A stretch of DNA of 64,000 nucleotides from an uncultured Bacteroidales bacterium (GCA_902788315.1 CADAJS010000005.1:1-64000); one strand, 5' to 3'. Shown: positions 7,385 to 17,286, counted from the stretch's first letter. The notes: generated by a model not told the origin, from the letters alone. Numbers and translations are program-made.

Positions 7385-10381
7385 TCATTGTCCAAGCAGG
7401 AAACGGATGGAGGCGGAAAAAATGCCCCGACGCGTTTCTGCATCCTTAATACACTCCAACGGGAAACCGAAGGAGATGGCGTGATAGTCTGCTCCCTCAT
7501 AGGCCACCGCTGCCGAAGTGTTTATTCCTCCGTAGAGCATTGCCGAGAATGCGCCCTCAGTAGCCTGCAGCATATCAGCCTGGCGTATCCAGTAGTTGTC
7601 CTCGTTGGGCTGGTTATGGAACTCGCCCGTTACGTTCATACCCTGAATCTGACAGAGACTGTCGGTGGGAATGGAGCCTTGATATTGGTATTTGAACAGT
7701 TGGCTTGTGAACTGTCGCTCCGTCTCGGCCTGCATGTCGCTACCCACGAAGGCACCGCTCAGCAAGAGATTTCCGCCACGCTGAGCGAACTGAATCAACG
7801 TCTTGCACATCTCCGGTGTGAACGTCTTATACGACCTTAGGCTGTAGCCATCGTTCTTCTGTGCGCCCATAATAATATCAAGCATCCGATAGTTGTCGAG
7901 CGAAAGGCGGTTCAGGGCACCACGGCTGCAGCTGCTGATGGTATAGATACCACCCGCCAAGATGTCTTCTGCATGCCGACTGGTGTAATCGTGTGTATTG
8001 CCAGCCAGAATCATGCCTTCCAGTTCGCTGCCACTATAGCCGGTTCCGTTGGGACCTTCCTTCCCATATCCCGTTTTCTCAAAGAACAGTTGATAGCCAC
8101 AGTAGCCCGGCATGCGATTGTCCACCACACCCGGCTCCGTGCTCATGTCGAAACCATTTTGTTCTTCATTGTCAATGGGAAGCGGGCCAGCCACTCGCTG
8201 GAATCCGTCCACGAGCATGAGTCGGGCAGTCTCGGCTCCGCCATAATAGGCACATACTTCGTCGCTGAGCAGGCTGCTTCCGCCTGCGTTAGCTGCAGCC
8301 ACGCGGAAATGATAGAGCGTGCCGGGCTGAATGTCTATGTGGTATTCCGTCTGCGAAGCATCAATGAGCGTGCCGTTGTCATATCCACGTCCTTGCGGGC
8401 GCGCGTATATAATATAATGTGTTGGGGTGGCACTTGCCGATGTAACATCTTCCTGTGGCTGCCAGCTCAGGGTGACCGAGCCTCCGTCGTTTGAAACCTC
8501 GGCCGCAAGATTACATACCGGCAAGGGCTGTACGACAGTACCCGTGATGCCGTGAACCGTCGAGATATATTGCAATACGCCCTTATATATGGCACGCGCC
8601 AGAAGGAACTTGAAATAGGGATCGTGGCCGAGGCAAAGGTCGGCCCAGTTCTGATGGCTCAGCGTCTCAAGAATCATGCACGGAATCTGCGGTTCGCGCG
8701 ACTCGCCATAGTTACGGTCATACATTGCCCGCCGGTTCCATGTACCCACATGCCGCCTCAAGTCGGCACAGACGTTGGTCATCACGATGTCTGCCAGGTC
8801 GCGACACGTAAGTCGGCTAAGTCCGGCCGCCGTCACGCCATCGTAGAATCCGGTGGTATAGATACCCAGGGTGCCGATGAGGGTGCTGTCCTTTCTCAGT
8901 CCGGCATCGCTGTGTACGCCCAGGCTCAACTCGAGGGGAACGGACAATCCGCTGTCCACAGGCACATAAGTCTCGTCGGCCGGATAGTAACAGCTCCCTC
9001 GGGCCAGGAAGTTCTCCATCTTAGCTCGAGTATTGATGTCGTCACCATAGTCATCCATGCTTTCCTTTACAGAATAGACCTTATAAGGCATTCCGGCCCA
9101 CTGGGCATAATAGCGCGCACACTCAAGGAAGCGAGGCAAGCGGCTTCCCGACTTCTGGTCGGGTGTCTTCTCATCATAGCGTAGCACGTTGCCCATTCCT
9201 CCGCCGAAACGCACGGCATCAGCTGTGACCACACCGTTTCCTTCGCTCACATTGAAGAGGGTTACTGCATTGTCAGCACTCGTGCCTGCTCCGAAATGGA
9301 ATGTGCCGAGGTAAACCCATGTGCCGCTACCCATCGTCTGGTTCACCCGAAAATCGGTGGCGACTCCTTCATGCATGACACGATACAATGCATCGTCCAC
9401 ACTGTTCTCCAGAGTCTTGTAGGAGACATATACGGCATAGTCACCTTCTTGCTGGATAAGTGGCGTCCACGTCACGGTGCTCGCATTGTCGGGATTTTGG
9501 GTGGCGGTCACCTTGCGGCATGTGCCATCCTTGAACGGGTTTTGCTTCTCTATATAATAAGGTCGCACGTAGGCAAATCCAGTGTCGGCATCATGCCAAT
9601 GATGTTTACCCTCCGTTTCCTGATACAGCCCACCGATGGTCGGTTGGTCGTTGTCCACGATTATCTCCTGCTTCTGCCAGTTGCGTTCGCGGGGAGTGAA
9701 CACCACAGCTCCGGCATTTTCGAGCATCGGAATGAGGTAGGGGAGTACAATCGTTTGCGTGAAGAGGTCCTCGGCCGTACAATAGAGTCGTGGCCGTTGC
9801 CATTGCCATTCCCCTTTTTTCTGGCTGAAGTATTTGCCATGACTGGCCCACAGGCACAGGTGCCGTCCCTGCAAGGCCGACGTGATGCTGTTCGGACGGC
9901 TAAGGCAGGAGACCCACGGCTTCCCCTGAGCCTGTACAAAAGGGTACACGCGATTCTCAGGCCGAGTGTTCATCAACGTGAGCGGGAGTAGCTGGTCGAT
10001 GGGCGTGCCGTTGGCATAGATTGTGAGGGTATATGTGTTATAGGGTGACGGAAGCTGTTCGGCCGTGCTACGGTAAATACGCTGTATTGTCTCGGGTGTG
10101 AAGGGCTGTCCCAGGAAGGGCTCGCTCAGATAGACGTGCATGTGTTTCTCCTCACGGTTGATGATAATGTCCTCCACCTTGGCCTTCTCCCGTGTGCTGT
10201 ATGCATCGTTGGTGTAATTGGCAAAAAATGCGGTAAGGCTTTTCTTCATGGTTGCAGCGTTCTGGGCATCAGCGCCCACGCTGGGAAATAGGGCAAGCCC
10301 CGCTACGCACCATATCACACAGCGTAGCACACATCCCTTCACGATGCGGCAAATATGCAAGAATTCACAATACAATCTCAT
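7385..10381 (-). CDS. Secreted amidase-like protein with golvesin-type and fibronectin type III domains
   Basis: This 998-residue protein has an export signal (hydrophobic stretch about residues 17-36 ending G-A-D-A-Q). Next comes a region with an N-terminal peptidoglycan-amidase-like part split by a beta domain (about 270-400, containing G-D-Y-A-V-Y-V-S-Y and G-N-G-V-V-T-A-D-A-V-R-F-G), which resembles golvesin C-terminal-like modules. An Amidase_3-like part with L-G-V-H-S-D-A-G and M-I-L-E-T-L-S-H-Q follows (about 485-610), then an FN3 domain (about 625-715). Similar Bacteroidetes proteins are often labelled xanthan lyase, a poorly supported name. I infer a cell-envelope hydrolase; the substrate is unproven. 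It is in a leftward run with the acyltransferase gene 18 nt upstream. Confidence 0.7.
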   Translation of the reverse strand: MRLYCEFLHICRIVKGCVLRCVIWCVAGLALFPSVGADAQNAATMKKSLTAFFANYTNDAYSTREKAKVEDIIINREEKHMHVYLSEPFLGQPFTPETIQRIYRSTAEQLPSPYNTYTLTIYANGTPIDQLLPLTLMNTRPENRVYPFVQAQGKPWVSCLSRPNSITSALQGRHLCLWASHGKYFSQKKGEWQWQRPRLYCTAEDLFTQTIVLPYLIPMLENAGAVVFTPRERNWQKQEIIVDNDQPTIGGLYQETEGKHHWHDADTGFAYVRPYYIEKQNPFKDGTCRKVTATQNPDNASTVTWTPLIQQEGDYAVYVSYKTLENSVDDALYRVMHEGVATDFRVNQTMGSGTWVYLGTFHFGAGTSADNAVTLFNVSEGNGVVTADAVRFGGGMGNVLRYDEKTPDQKSGSRLPRFLECARYYAQWAGMPYKVYSVKESMDDYGDDINTRAKMENFLARGSCYYPADETYVPVDSGLSVPLELSLGVHSDAGLRKDSTLIGTLGIYTTGFYDGVTAAGLSRLTCRDLADIVMTNVCADLRRHVGTWNRRAMYDRNYGESREPQIPCMILETLSHQNWADLCLGHDPYFKFLLARAIYKGVLQYISTVHGITGTVVQPLPVCNLAAEVSNDGGSVTLSWQPQEDVTSASATPTHYIIYARPQGRGYDNGTLIDASQTEYHIDIQPGTLYHFRVAAANAGGSSLLSDEVCAYYGGAETARLMLVDGFQRVAGPLPIDNEEQNGFDMSTEPGVVDNRMPGYCGYQLFFEKTGYGKEGPNGTGYSGSELEGMILAGNTHDYTSRHAEDILAGGIYTISSCSRGALNRLSLDNYRMLDIIMGAQKNDGYSLRSYKTFTPEMCKTLIQFAQRGGNLLLSGAFVGSDMQAETERQFTSQLFKYQYQGSIPTDSLCQIQGMNVTGEFHNQPNEDNYWIRQADMLQATEGAFSAMLYGGINTSAAVAYEGADYHAISFGFPLECIKDAETRRGIFSASIRFLLGQ

Positions 10382-10399
10382 TTTCCAACATGCTTTCCG

Positions 10400-10948
10400 T
10401 CACACTGCGAAGCGTTCCGGATATTTCCCCTTGAATTGGCAGAAGTACTTCTTTATCTTAGCCATGTCTGCCTCATAGTCGCCCGTCGGAATAAACGTCT
10501 CGTAGCAGGCAATGAGCTTTCTCTCGTAGTCGAGCCCATAAAGCAGTATGGGCAGGTCAGCCTTCAGCGCGATATAGTAGAAACCGCGTTTCCATTCAGT
10601 CGTGGCTTTGCGTGTTCCCTCGGGAGTGATGCAGAGACGGAATTCATCCATTTCCATGGCCTTACGTGCAATCTGGTCGGTCAGCCCTTCGTGTTTCGAA
10701 CGGTTAATGGGAATACCCCCCATACGGCGCAGCAATATCCCGAGGGGCCAAAAGAACCACTCGCGTTTCATCATAAAGTTGATGGGCGTGTTGATGCTCC
10801 GGCTATAGAGCTGTCCGATCAGGAAGTCCACGTTGCTCGTGTGAGGAGCCAATGCAGCGATAAACTTTGGGGGCAATGGTACACGGACATCTACCGTGAA
10901 GCCCATCCATTTCTGGAGGATGAACCGACTCAAACGACCACCTATCAT
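10400..10948 (-). CDS. 1-acyl-sn-glycerol-3-phosphate acyltransferase family protein
   Basis: This short PlsC-type acyltransferase (182 residues) has the catalytic HX4D box H-T-S-N-V-D (H36, D41) and the substrate-binding E-G-T-R box around residue 110. The family transfers acyl chains to lysophosphatidate or related lipids at the inner face of the membrane. It lacks an N-terminal membrane helix, like many Bacteroidetes homologues. Its start overlaps the end of the preceding small gene by 4 nt (ATGA), indicating translational coupling. The exact acceptor lipid cannot be read from sequence. Confidence 0.82.
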   Translation of the reverse strand: MIGGRLSRFILQKWMGFTVDVRVPLPPKFIAALAPHTSNVDFLIGQLYSRSINTPINFMMKREWFFWPLGILLRRMGGIPINRSKHEGLTDQIARKAMEMDEFRLCITPEGTRKATTEWKRGFYYIALKADLPILLYGLDYERKLIACYETFIPTGDYEADMAKIKKYFCQFKGKYPERFAV

Positions 10949-11211
10949 GCCAGTTCTTTTATCTGTGCCACAATCTCCTCGGTGCGGGAGGCGATGTCAT
11001 CCTTCATTTTTTTGAAGAAGAGTTTTGTGCTTCCCGGTTCCACATGCGACAGGCGCATGAGCATCTCGTTCTGCATCTGAAGGATGCTGCCCACCACATT
11101 CTCTACGTCCTCCACATGCGTGTTCTTATTGTACGATACTGCAGCCAGACACTCGGCCAGAAGTTCTCCGCTCAGATAGTTAATGGATTTCTTAAGTTCT
11201 CTACGTTTCAT
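10945..11211 (-). CDS. Small helical protein of unknown function, coupled to the acyltransferase
   Basis: This encodes 88 residues beginning M-K-R-R-E-L-K-K, predicted all-helical from its heptad-like Leu/Glu/Lys pattern and ending I-V-A-Q-I-K-E-L-A. No cofactor or catalytic motif is visible. An in-frame TTG at 11244 would extend it, but that codon lies inside the -7 box, so the ATG at 11211 is the start. The stop overlaps the acyltransferase start by 4 nt. It is the first gene of the leftward run. I do not recognise the family. Confidence 0.65.
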   Translation of the reverse strand: MKRRELKKSINYLSGELLAECLAAVSYNKNTHVEDVENVVGSILQMQNEMLMRLSHVEPGSTKLFFKKMKDDIASRTEEIVAQIKELA

Positions 11212-11241
11212 GACTGATATGTTTAAGTCGTAATACTTGGA

Positions 11242-11249
11242 CAAAGGTA
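11242..11249 (-). promoter_or_regulatory. Promoter -7 box for the leftward run starting at 11211
   Basis: On the minus strand TACCTTTG matches TAnnTTTG and lies 31 nt before the ATG at 11211. It is divergent from the pfp promoter about 80 bp away. Confidence 0.6.
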
Positions 11250-11326
11250 CGATTATTAATTGAAGTGCGCAAGCGTTATCCCAATATTTATTTTGAATAA
11301 CCCTTTTCCGTGTCGCAGGAATTTCG

Positions 11327-11334
11327 TACCTTTG
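11327..11334 (+). promoter_or_regulatory. Promoter -7 box of pfp
   Basis: TACCTTTG lies 52 nt before the ATG at 11386 and is followed by a short A/T-rich leader. It is an exact TAnnTTTG match; the -33 box is T-rich but not exact. Confidence 0.6.
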
Positions 11335-11385
11335 CCCAGAATTTCGGAAATAAGTCCAAACATTTTAAGTAAAACATATCAAACT

Positions 11386-13023
11386 ATGGAAAAGAGCGCA
11401 TTGCAAATTGCTCGTGCAGCCTACCAGCCCAAGTTGCCCAAGGCACTTCTGGGACCGGTGAAGGCGGTGGAAGGTGCAGCCACACAGAGTGTGGACAATC
11501 AGGAAGAAATCAAGGCTATGTTCCCGAACACTTACGGGATGCCCGTTATCCGTTTCGAGGCCGGCGAGGCCGCAGTCTGCGACACATTCAATGTAGGCAT
11601 CATCCTCTCGGGCGGTCAGGCCCCCGGCGGACATAACGTTATCAGCGGACTCTACGACGGCGTCAAGAGTCTGAACCCGGCATCCAAGCTCTATGGTTTC
11701 CTCATGGGCCCCGGCGGCCTGGTGGACCACAAGTATGTGGAGTTCACGGATGACTTTATCAATGAATACCGCAACACCGGCGGCTTCGACATCATTGGTT
11801 CGGGACGCACGAAGCTGGAGGAGGTAGATCAGTTTGAGAGTGGCATCAAGATTCTGCGCCAGCTTGGAATCAAGGCCCTGGTAATCATCGGCGGTGACGA
11901 TTCGAACACCAACGCCTGCGTGCTTGCCGAATATTATGCTGCCAAGCAGTATGGTGTGCAGGTAATCGGGTGCCCCAAGACCATCGACGGCGACCTGAAG
12001 AATGAGCAGATCGAGACAAGCTTTGGCTTCGATACGGCATGCAAGACCTATAGCGAACTGATTGGCAACATCCAGCGCGACTGCAACTCGGCACGCAAGT
12101 ACTGGCACTTCATCAAGTTGATGGGCCGGTCAGCCAGCCATATCGCCCTGGAGTGTGCACTGCAGACACAGCCCAACGTATGCCTGATTTCTGAGGAAGT
12201 GGAGAAGAAGGAGATGTCGCTGGACGATGTGGTGACGTACATTGCCCAGATTGTGGCAGATCGCGCTGCCGAGGGCAACAACTTTGGTACAGTGCTGATT
12301 CCCGAGGGACTCATCGAGTTCATCCCCGCTATCAAGAAACTGATTGCCGAGCTCAACGACGTGCTTGCCAAGCCTGAAGCTCAGGTGCTGTCGACTGCCG
12401 ACGAGCAGATAGCTTATGTCAAGTCGCACATCTCTGCTGCCAACCTGGCTGTCTTCAATTCCCTTCCTGCCGACGTCGCTGCGCAGCTGGCTCTCGACCG
12501 CGACCCGCACGGAAACGTACAGGTGTCTCTCATCGAGACAGAAAAGCTGCTCAGCCGCATGGTTGCTGCCAAGCTGAAGGCATGGAAGAAAGAGGGCAAG
12601 TATAATGGCAAGTTCTCGGCACAGCATCACTTCTTCGGATACGAAGGCCGTTGCGCCGCTCCGTCGAACTACGATGCCGACTATTGCTACAGCCTGGGTT
12701 ATAACGCCAGCCGCCTGATTGCCAGCGGAAAGACCGGCTACATGTCGATTATCCAGAACACGACGGCTCCTGCCGCTGAATGGATTGCCGGTGGTGTGCC
12801 CATCACGATGATGATGAACATGGAGCGCCGCAATGGCAAGATGAAGCCCGTGATTCGCAAGGCTCTCGTCGAACTGGACGGCGCACCCTTCAAGTTCTTC
12901 GCTGCACACCGCGACGAGTGGGCACGAAAGACGATGTATATCTATCCCGGCCCCATCCAGTACTGGGGACCGAGCGAAGTATGCGACCAGTGTACGAAGA
13001 CACTGGCTTTGGAGAAGAAATAA
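11386..13023 (+). CDS. pfp: PPi-dependent 6-phosphofructokinase
   Basis: This 545-residue enzyme phosphorylates fructose 6-phosphate with pyrophosphate, a reversible glycolytic step in the cytosol. Visible motifs are the nucleotide/PPi loop G-G-Q-A-P-G-G-H-N (about residue 68), G-G-D-D-S-N-T-N, and P-K-T-I-D-G-D-L (about 198-205), whose lysine and aspartate are typical of PPi- rather than ATP-using forms. [11 protein letters not shown] follows. The length fits the long, plant-beta-subunit-like class common in Bacteroidales. The start M-E-K-S-A-L-Q was chosen because the upstream in-frame extension crosses the promoter. It has its own promoter and a strong terminator, so it is a single-gene unit. 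Confidence 0.92.
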   Translation: MEKSALQIARAAYQPKLPKALLGPVKAVEGAATQSVDNQEEIKAMFPNTYGMPVIRFEAGEAAVCDTFNVGIILSGGQAPGGHNVISGLYDGVKSLNPASKLYGFLMGPGGLVDHKYVEFTDDFINEYRNTGGFDIIGSGRTKLEEVDQFESGIKILRQLGIKALVIIGGDDSNTNACVLAEYYAAKQYGVQVIGCPKTIDGDLKNEQIETSFGFDTACKTYSELIGNIQRDCNSARKYWHFIKLMGRSASHIALECALQTQPNVCLISEEVEKKEMSLDDVVTYIAQIVADRAAEGNNFGTVLIPEGLIEFIPAIKKLIAELNDVLAKPEAQVLSTADEQIAYVKSHISAANLAVFNSLPADVAAQLALDRDPHGNVQVSLIETEKLLSRMVAAKLKAWKKEGKYNGKFSAQHHFFGYEGRCAAPSNYDADYCYSLGYNASRLIASGKTGYMSIIQNTTAPAAEWIAGGVPITMMMNMERRNGKMKPVIRKALVELDGAPFKFFAAHRDEWARKTMYIYPGPIQYWGPSEVCDQCTKTLALEKK

Positions 13024-13034
13024 ATCTCACTATC

Positions 13035-13081
13035 TTGGGGCGGGGACCGAACATCTGATTCGGCGCCCGCCCCCTTCTTTT
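13035..13081 (+). terminator. Rho-independent terminator after pfp
   Basis: GGGGCGGG...CCGAA pairs with TTCGG...CGCCCGCCCC around a short loop, followed by TTCTTTTA. It starts about 12 nt after the pfp stop. Confidence 0.8.
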
Positions 13082-13089
13082 ACCATCAC

Positions 13090-14046
13090 ATGGGAGCAAG
13101 GAACAGCGGCAAGCGAGGCGCTGATGAGACGCACAAGCGTTCCGCAGCCACACCCGCAAAACAGAGCCTTTCACGCTCTGCAACTCAGTCTTTGTCCTCA
13201 TTCAAACCGACGAAACGCGGTGGGGGAGCAGCCCCCAAGAAAAGCCGGCGACGCACCAAAAACACAAAACGTTCCATGAACTCCGACTTTTGGTTCATCC
13301 TTTGTGGCGCAAGTCTGTTTCTGATTGTCGCAGCATGCATTGTCTATTATTTCTTCATCGGGCCATATAGCTTCCGCCTTCGTTCATTCCGTGGCGAGCC
13401 CACCTATCCCGAGGGTTACAACATCCGCGGCATTGACATCAGCCACTATCAGGGTGAGATACAATGGGATGTATTGAGGAATGCAAGTATCAACAACGAC
13501 CCTATACGCTTTGTCTTCATCAAGGCCACCGAGGGCGTTTCGCTGATGGACGACAATTTCAACGAGAATTTCTATCAAGCCCGTCAGAACGACTTCGTGC
13601 GCGGTGTATACCATTTCTTCACGCCCGATTGCAGTGCCGAGCGACAGGCGCGGTTCTTCCTGCACCAAGTGCATCTCGAGCCAGGCGACCTGCCTCCCGT
13701 GCTTGATGTCGAGAAGAAAGGCTCGCTCTCGGGCAAAGAACTGCGTACAGCTGTGAAACGCTGGCTCGACATCGTCGAGAAGGCCTATGGCGTGAAACCC
13801 ATCATCTATACGGGTTACAAGTTCCGCACCTCCTATCTGAACGACTCCATTTTCCAGGACTATCCCTACTGGATAGCCCATTACTATGTAGACCGTCTTC
13901 GCTACAAGGGGCCGTGGGCCTTCTGGCAGCACACCGACCGCGGCGAGGTGGACGGCATTAAGGGAGATGTCGATGTGAATATATTCAATGGGAATCTGCA
14001 AGAGCTTCACGACCTAACTCTAAAGGAACCTTCCGGAGAGGAGTGA
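13090..14046 (+). CDS. Membrane-anchored GH25 lysozyme-type muramidase
   Basis: This 318-residue protein has a very basic, low-complexity N terminus (residues 1-62, Lys/Arg/Ser), one membrane helix (about 66-88) and a GH25 domain (about 108-305). The domain opens with G-I-D-I-S-H-Y-Q-G, carries V-F-I-K-A-T-E-G, the catalytic-site D-V-E-K, and W-A-F-W-Q-H-T near the end. GH25 enzymes cleave the MurNAc-GlcNAc bond of peptidoglycan. The N-in topology would place the enzyme in the periplasm. The start is only 9 nt after the pfp terminator's T-tract, so expression needs read-through or a promoter that I cannot see. Confidence 0.88.
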   Translation: MGARNSGKRGADETHKRSAATPAKQSLSRSATQSLSSFKPTKRGGGAAPKKSRRRTKNTKRSMNSDFWFILCGASLFLIVAACIVYYFFIGPYSFRLRSFRGEPTYPEGYNIRGIDISHYQGEIQWDVLRNASINNDPIRFVFIKATEGVSLMDDNFNENFYQARQNDFVRGVYHFFTPDCSAERQARFFLHQVHLEPGDLPPVLDVEKKGSLSGKELRTAVKRWLDIVEKAYGVKPIIYTGYKFRTSYLNDSIFQDYPYWIAHYYVDRLRYKGPWAFWQHTDRGEVDGIKGDVDVNIFNGNLQELHDLTLKEPSGEE

Positions 14047-14113
14047 CCCCTACCTGTAAGCCTCGCTCTTTACTTCACTCAATAATGTAGAACATACAAG
14101 ATTACAATACAAT

Positions 14114-15724
14114 ATGAAATATTACGCCGTCCTGTTCCTGTCAATTTGTTGCCTACCGCTTGTGGCTCAGGAGAGTCTCGAAGACAGCCCTCGTCTGTCC
14201 TGCACCAGCATTATGGTAGGTCGTCTGGCAAGCACCGATGGTTCGGTGATTACGAGCCACACGTGCGACTCATGGTATCGTACCTGGATGCAGTGGGTGC
14301 CGGCTGCCGACTATCCCCGCGACACCACCATGGCCATTTACGATGGCCGTCTACATACGGAAAATCCGCTGAGCATGCAGGGAGTCACCGTAAAGGGAAC
14401 CATTCCGCAGGTGAGTCACACGTATCGATTCCTCGACACGGCCTATCCCTGCCTAAACGAGAAGCGTCTGGGCATCGGCGAAACCACCATCTCGGGACGT
14501 AAAGAACTGCGCAACAAGGCCGGTCTCTTCATGATAGAGGAGCTGCAACGCGTTGTGTTGCAGCGTTGTACGTCGGCCCGTGACGCAATCCGACTCATGG
14601 GTCAGCTCATCGAGAAGTATGGTTATGCCGACGGTGGGGAAGCGCTCACCATTGCCGATACTGCAGAGGTCTGGCTCTTTGAAGTTTTCGGTGAAGGACC
14701 GAAACATGTGGGCGGCGTATGGGCTGCACAGCGTATTCCCGACGACGAAGTGGCCGTCAGCGCCAATGTCTGTCGCATAGGACGGATAGACACCTCAGAC
14801 ACAGACCATTTCATGGCTTCGAAGAACGTATTCTCCGTGGCGCGTAAACTCAAGTTATGGGACGGGAAGGAGGATTTCAGCTTCTGGAAAGCTTATAGCG
14901 GCGGAAACTATACGGATGAGCAGAAGAATTACAGCTTACGCGAATGGTTCATTTACAACTCGTTGGCACCGTCGCTGGGACTGACGATGGACCAGGACGA
15001 ACTTCCTGTCAGCGTTCGCCCAGACCATAAGGTGTCGGCCGAGGACGTCTGCCATCTGCTGGGCAGCTACTACGAAGGCACGCAATACGACTACACGCAG
15101 CACCTGAAGGTGCCTAATACGAAGAAAATCGCCGTGGGCGACAGTGTGCCGGAAATGATTGTCTCTCCAGTTGCCAATCCGTGGATGCGTAGCGATGAAC
15201 AGGCGCTCTTTGCCGCCAAGGGCGACAGTACATTCAGCACCTGGATCCGCTACATCGGAGTGCCACAATGTGCCTATAGCACAGTGATTCAGCTATTCCC
15301 GAACTCCGACGACGACCTGGGCGGCGTGGTGTGGATGTGCTTAGACAATCCTGGCGAGAGTCCCAGATTTCCTATTTATTCCGGTTCCACACGGCTACCC
15401 AAGATGAGCGAGATTTGTGGCAACCACACATACCGCGAAGACTGTGCCTTGTGGCATTTCCGTCGCACGAACAAACTGGCTACAGTGCGCTGGGGAACAT
15501 GTCGCACGACACTGGAACCCGCGCGCGAACATTATTTAAATAAGGGTATGCGCGAGAGAGCTTACGTGGCCGAGAATGTCAATCGCATACGACAGCAGCA
15601 ATCGGAAGACGATGACGTAAGTCAATACCTGAACGATTACACGGCCGACTTCCTGGGATCTGCCATATTCCGGTGGGACGAACTGTATCGCACATACTGG
15701 CGTCAGTTCTGGTCGGGCTTCTGA
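14114..15724 (+). CDS. C69 family secreted dipeptidase
   Basis: This 536-residue Ntn-hydrolase has a signal peptide (residues 1-18, ending P-L-V-A-Q). The nucleophile is Cys30 in S-C-T-S-I-M-V-G, followed by a conserved D-G-S-V-I-T-S-H segment. Cleavage just before the cysteine is needed for activity in this family; here a short propeptide E-S-L-E-D-S-P-R-L-S lies between the signal and the cysteine. The family hydrolyses dipeptides. It stands 67 nt after the GH25 gene with no strong terminator between, so the two may be co-transcribed. Confidence 0.88.
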   Translation: MKYYAVLFLSICCLPLVAQESLEDSPRLSCTSIMVGRLASTDGSVITSHTCDSWYRTWMQWVPAADYPRDTTMAIYDGRLHTENPLSMQGVTVKGTIPQVSHTYRFLDTAYPCLNEKRLGIGETTISGRKELRNKAGLFMIEELQRVVLQRCTSARDAIRLMGQLIEKYGYADGGEALTIADTAEVWLFEVFGEGPKHVGGVWAAQRIPDDEVAVSANVCRIGRIDTSDTDHFMASKNVFSVARKLKLWDGKEDFSFWKAYSGGNYTDEQKNYSLREWFIYNSLAPSLGLTMDQDELPVSVRPDHKVSAEDVCHLLGSYYEGTQYDYTQHLKVPNTKKIAVGDSVPEMIVSPVANPWMRSDEQALFAAKGDSTFSTWIRYIGVPQCAYSTVIQLFPNSDDDLGGVVWMCLDNPGESPRFPIYSGSTRLPKMSEICGNHTYREDCALWHFRRTNKLATVRWGTCRTTLEPAREHYLNKGMRERAYVAENVNRIRQQQSEDDDVSQYLNDYTADFLGSAIFRWDELYRTYWRQFWSGF

Positions 15725-15766
15725 CGATGACGAGAGAAGAGCTGACTAAACATAATGCTGATTAGT

Positions 15767-15774
15767 TAAATTTG
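15767..15774 (+). promoter_or_regulatory. Promoter -7 box of the rluA-type gene
   Basis: TAAATTTG matches TAnnTTTG, 36 nt before the ATG at 15811. It overlaps an in-frame TTG at 15772, ruling that codon out as the start. Confidence 0.5.
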
Positions 15775-15810
15775 GAGCTGCAACATGCTTCACAGACAAG
15801 TATAACATGT

Positions 15811-16770
15811 ATGAAACGTATGAGCGGAGCCGAATATGCGGCCAAGAAATACATTGAATTGCCTGTTCGATACGAATCGACCATCATGGAGTTTCTCATG
15901 AAGGAAATGGCTGGCGTGAGCCGCAATCGCGTGAAGGATTTGCTACGCGGACATGCTGTCAGCGTGGATCGCAAGCTGACGACACTCTACAACGCACCCG
16001 TAAAGCCAGGCGAAACGGTGCGCGTGAACCGTCACAAACGCGGCACCGAGCTGCAGAGCCGGTTCGTAAAGATCGTGTATGAGGACAAGGACATCATCGT
16101 CATCGAGAAAAGCGAAGGCATCCTGAGCATGGCGTCATCGCCCGGACAGTTCTGCGTGAAGACCATCCTGGACGAATACTTCCGCAAGCGTCACTTTGCA
16201 TGCACCGCCCATGTGGTTCATCGGCTCGACCGCGAAACCAGCGGACTGATGCTGTACGCCAAGACAATGGAGGCCGAGCAGATTCTGGAACACAATTGGC
16301 ACGACCTGGTGTTTGACCGCAGATACGTGGCCGTATTGTGCGGCGAGATGGAACGCGAAGGTGGAACCGTTCATTCGTGGCTGAAAGATAACAAGGCTTT
16401 TGTCACATACAGCAGCCCGACGGACAATGGCGGAAAAGAGGCTGTCACACATTACCATACGTTGCAGTGCAGCAAGGATTTCAGTCTTGTGGAGATGAAG
16501 TTGGAGACGGGACGCAAGAACCAGATTCGCGTCCACATGAAGGACTTGGGACATCCAGTGGCCGGCGACAGCAAGTATGGCAATGGACGCAACCCTATAG
16601 GCCGCCTCGCCCTGCATGCCTATCGACTATTCTTCTTCCATCCCATTACGGGACTTCGCATGGAGTTCGAGACTCCCCTGCCTCCTGCCTTCCTCCACGT
16701 TTTCAATCGGAATGAAGCATATAACATTGATTCTCAGACATCTGATGACAGCGAGGAATATAATGCCTAA
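15811..16770 (+). CDS. RluA family pseudouridine synthase
   Basis: This 319-residue enzyme converts uridine to pseudouridine in RNA. An S4-like RNA-binding segment (about residues 20-75, with S-R-N-R-V-K-D-L-L) precedes the catalytic domain. Its signature H-R-L-D-R-E-T-S-G (about 137-145) contains the catalytic aspartate. Other conserved parts are I-V-I-E-K, R-K-N-Q-I-R-V-H and L-A-L-H-A. Which rRNA or tRNA position it modifies cannot be told from sequence. A second ATG 9 nt downstream (M-S-G-A-E-Y) is a possible alternative start. Confidence 0.88.
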   Translation: MKRMSGAEYAAKKYIELPVRYESTIMEFLMKEMAGVSRNRVKDLLRGHAVSVDRKLTTLYNAPVKPGETVRVNRHKRGTELQSRFVKIVYEDKDIIVIEKSEGILSMASSPGQFCVKTILDEYFRKRHFACTAHVVHRLDRETSGLMLYAKTMEAEQILEHNWHDLVFDRRYVAVLCGEMEREGGTVHSWLKDNKAFVTYSSPTDNGGKEAVTHYHTLQCSKDFSLVEMKLETGRKNQIRVHMKDLGHPVAGDSKYGNGRNPIGRLALHAYRLFFFHPITGLRMEFETPLPPAFLHVFNRNEAYNIDSQTSDDSEEYNA

Positions 16771-16928
16771 TGTTGCGACATGTGTTTCTTGACGCGACAA
16801 TACATGTAAACATTTTTAACCAAGAGGGGAGTTGCCAGCCTCGAAGGGTCACCCCCAAAAAAGCCAAAAACGGCCCATTTTTGAGGGAAAAACAGGGGAT
16901 GAGACTATGGCGTACAATGTAATCGACT

Positions 16929-17124
16929 GATATACAAGATGCCAAAATTTTCATTTTTTTCACCGACTCGAATCTAGCTCCGAAATATTCGATTCTCACG
17001 TGTTATTTCCTCTGACGAGGCGTGTTCCATCGGTCGACGGAACACGTTCCTCAGGCAGATGAGGCATACTCCGCAGACCTCTGCAACACGTATGTTCGGA
17101 TCCGGCGAAAAATTGTGTAAGAAA
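16929..17124 (+). repeat. Intergenic structured repeat element, copy 2
   Basis: It begins GATATACAAGAT, has GATTCTCACG at 16991-17000 and ends AAAAATTGTGTAAGAAA, matching copy 1 at both ends and at the motif. The hairpin at 17017-17052 is GAGG-CGTGTTCC...GGAACACG-TT-CCTC. Compared with copy 1, CGTGCTCC/GGAGCACG has become CGTGTTCC/GGAACACG: both sides of one pair changed. It lies downstream of the rluA-type stop in that gene's orientation. The flanks of this 516-base gap hold no supported gene. Confidence 0.75.
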
Positions 17125-17252
17125 ATAGGATGTTTTTGCACTACTCTCACTATTCCTCATGAGAGTTCATACCCCATTTGGATTACCAGATAAAAAACAG
17201 ATCTGAACGAAGAAAAAACACTATCCCCATCGATATTCTCCAATATTTTATT

Positions 17253-17260
17253 TAAATTTG
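17253..17260 (+). promoter_or_regulatory. Promoter -7 box of the gene at 17287
   Basis: TAAATTTG, an exact TAnnTTTG, lies 27 nt before the ATG. Confidence 0.55.
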
Positions 17261-17286
17261 CAGTGGAAACATAGAGATCGGAAGAT

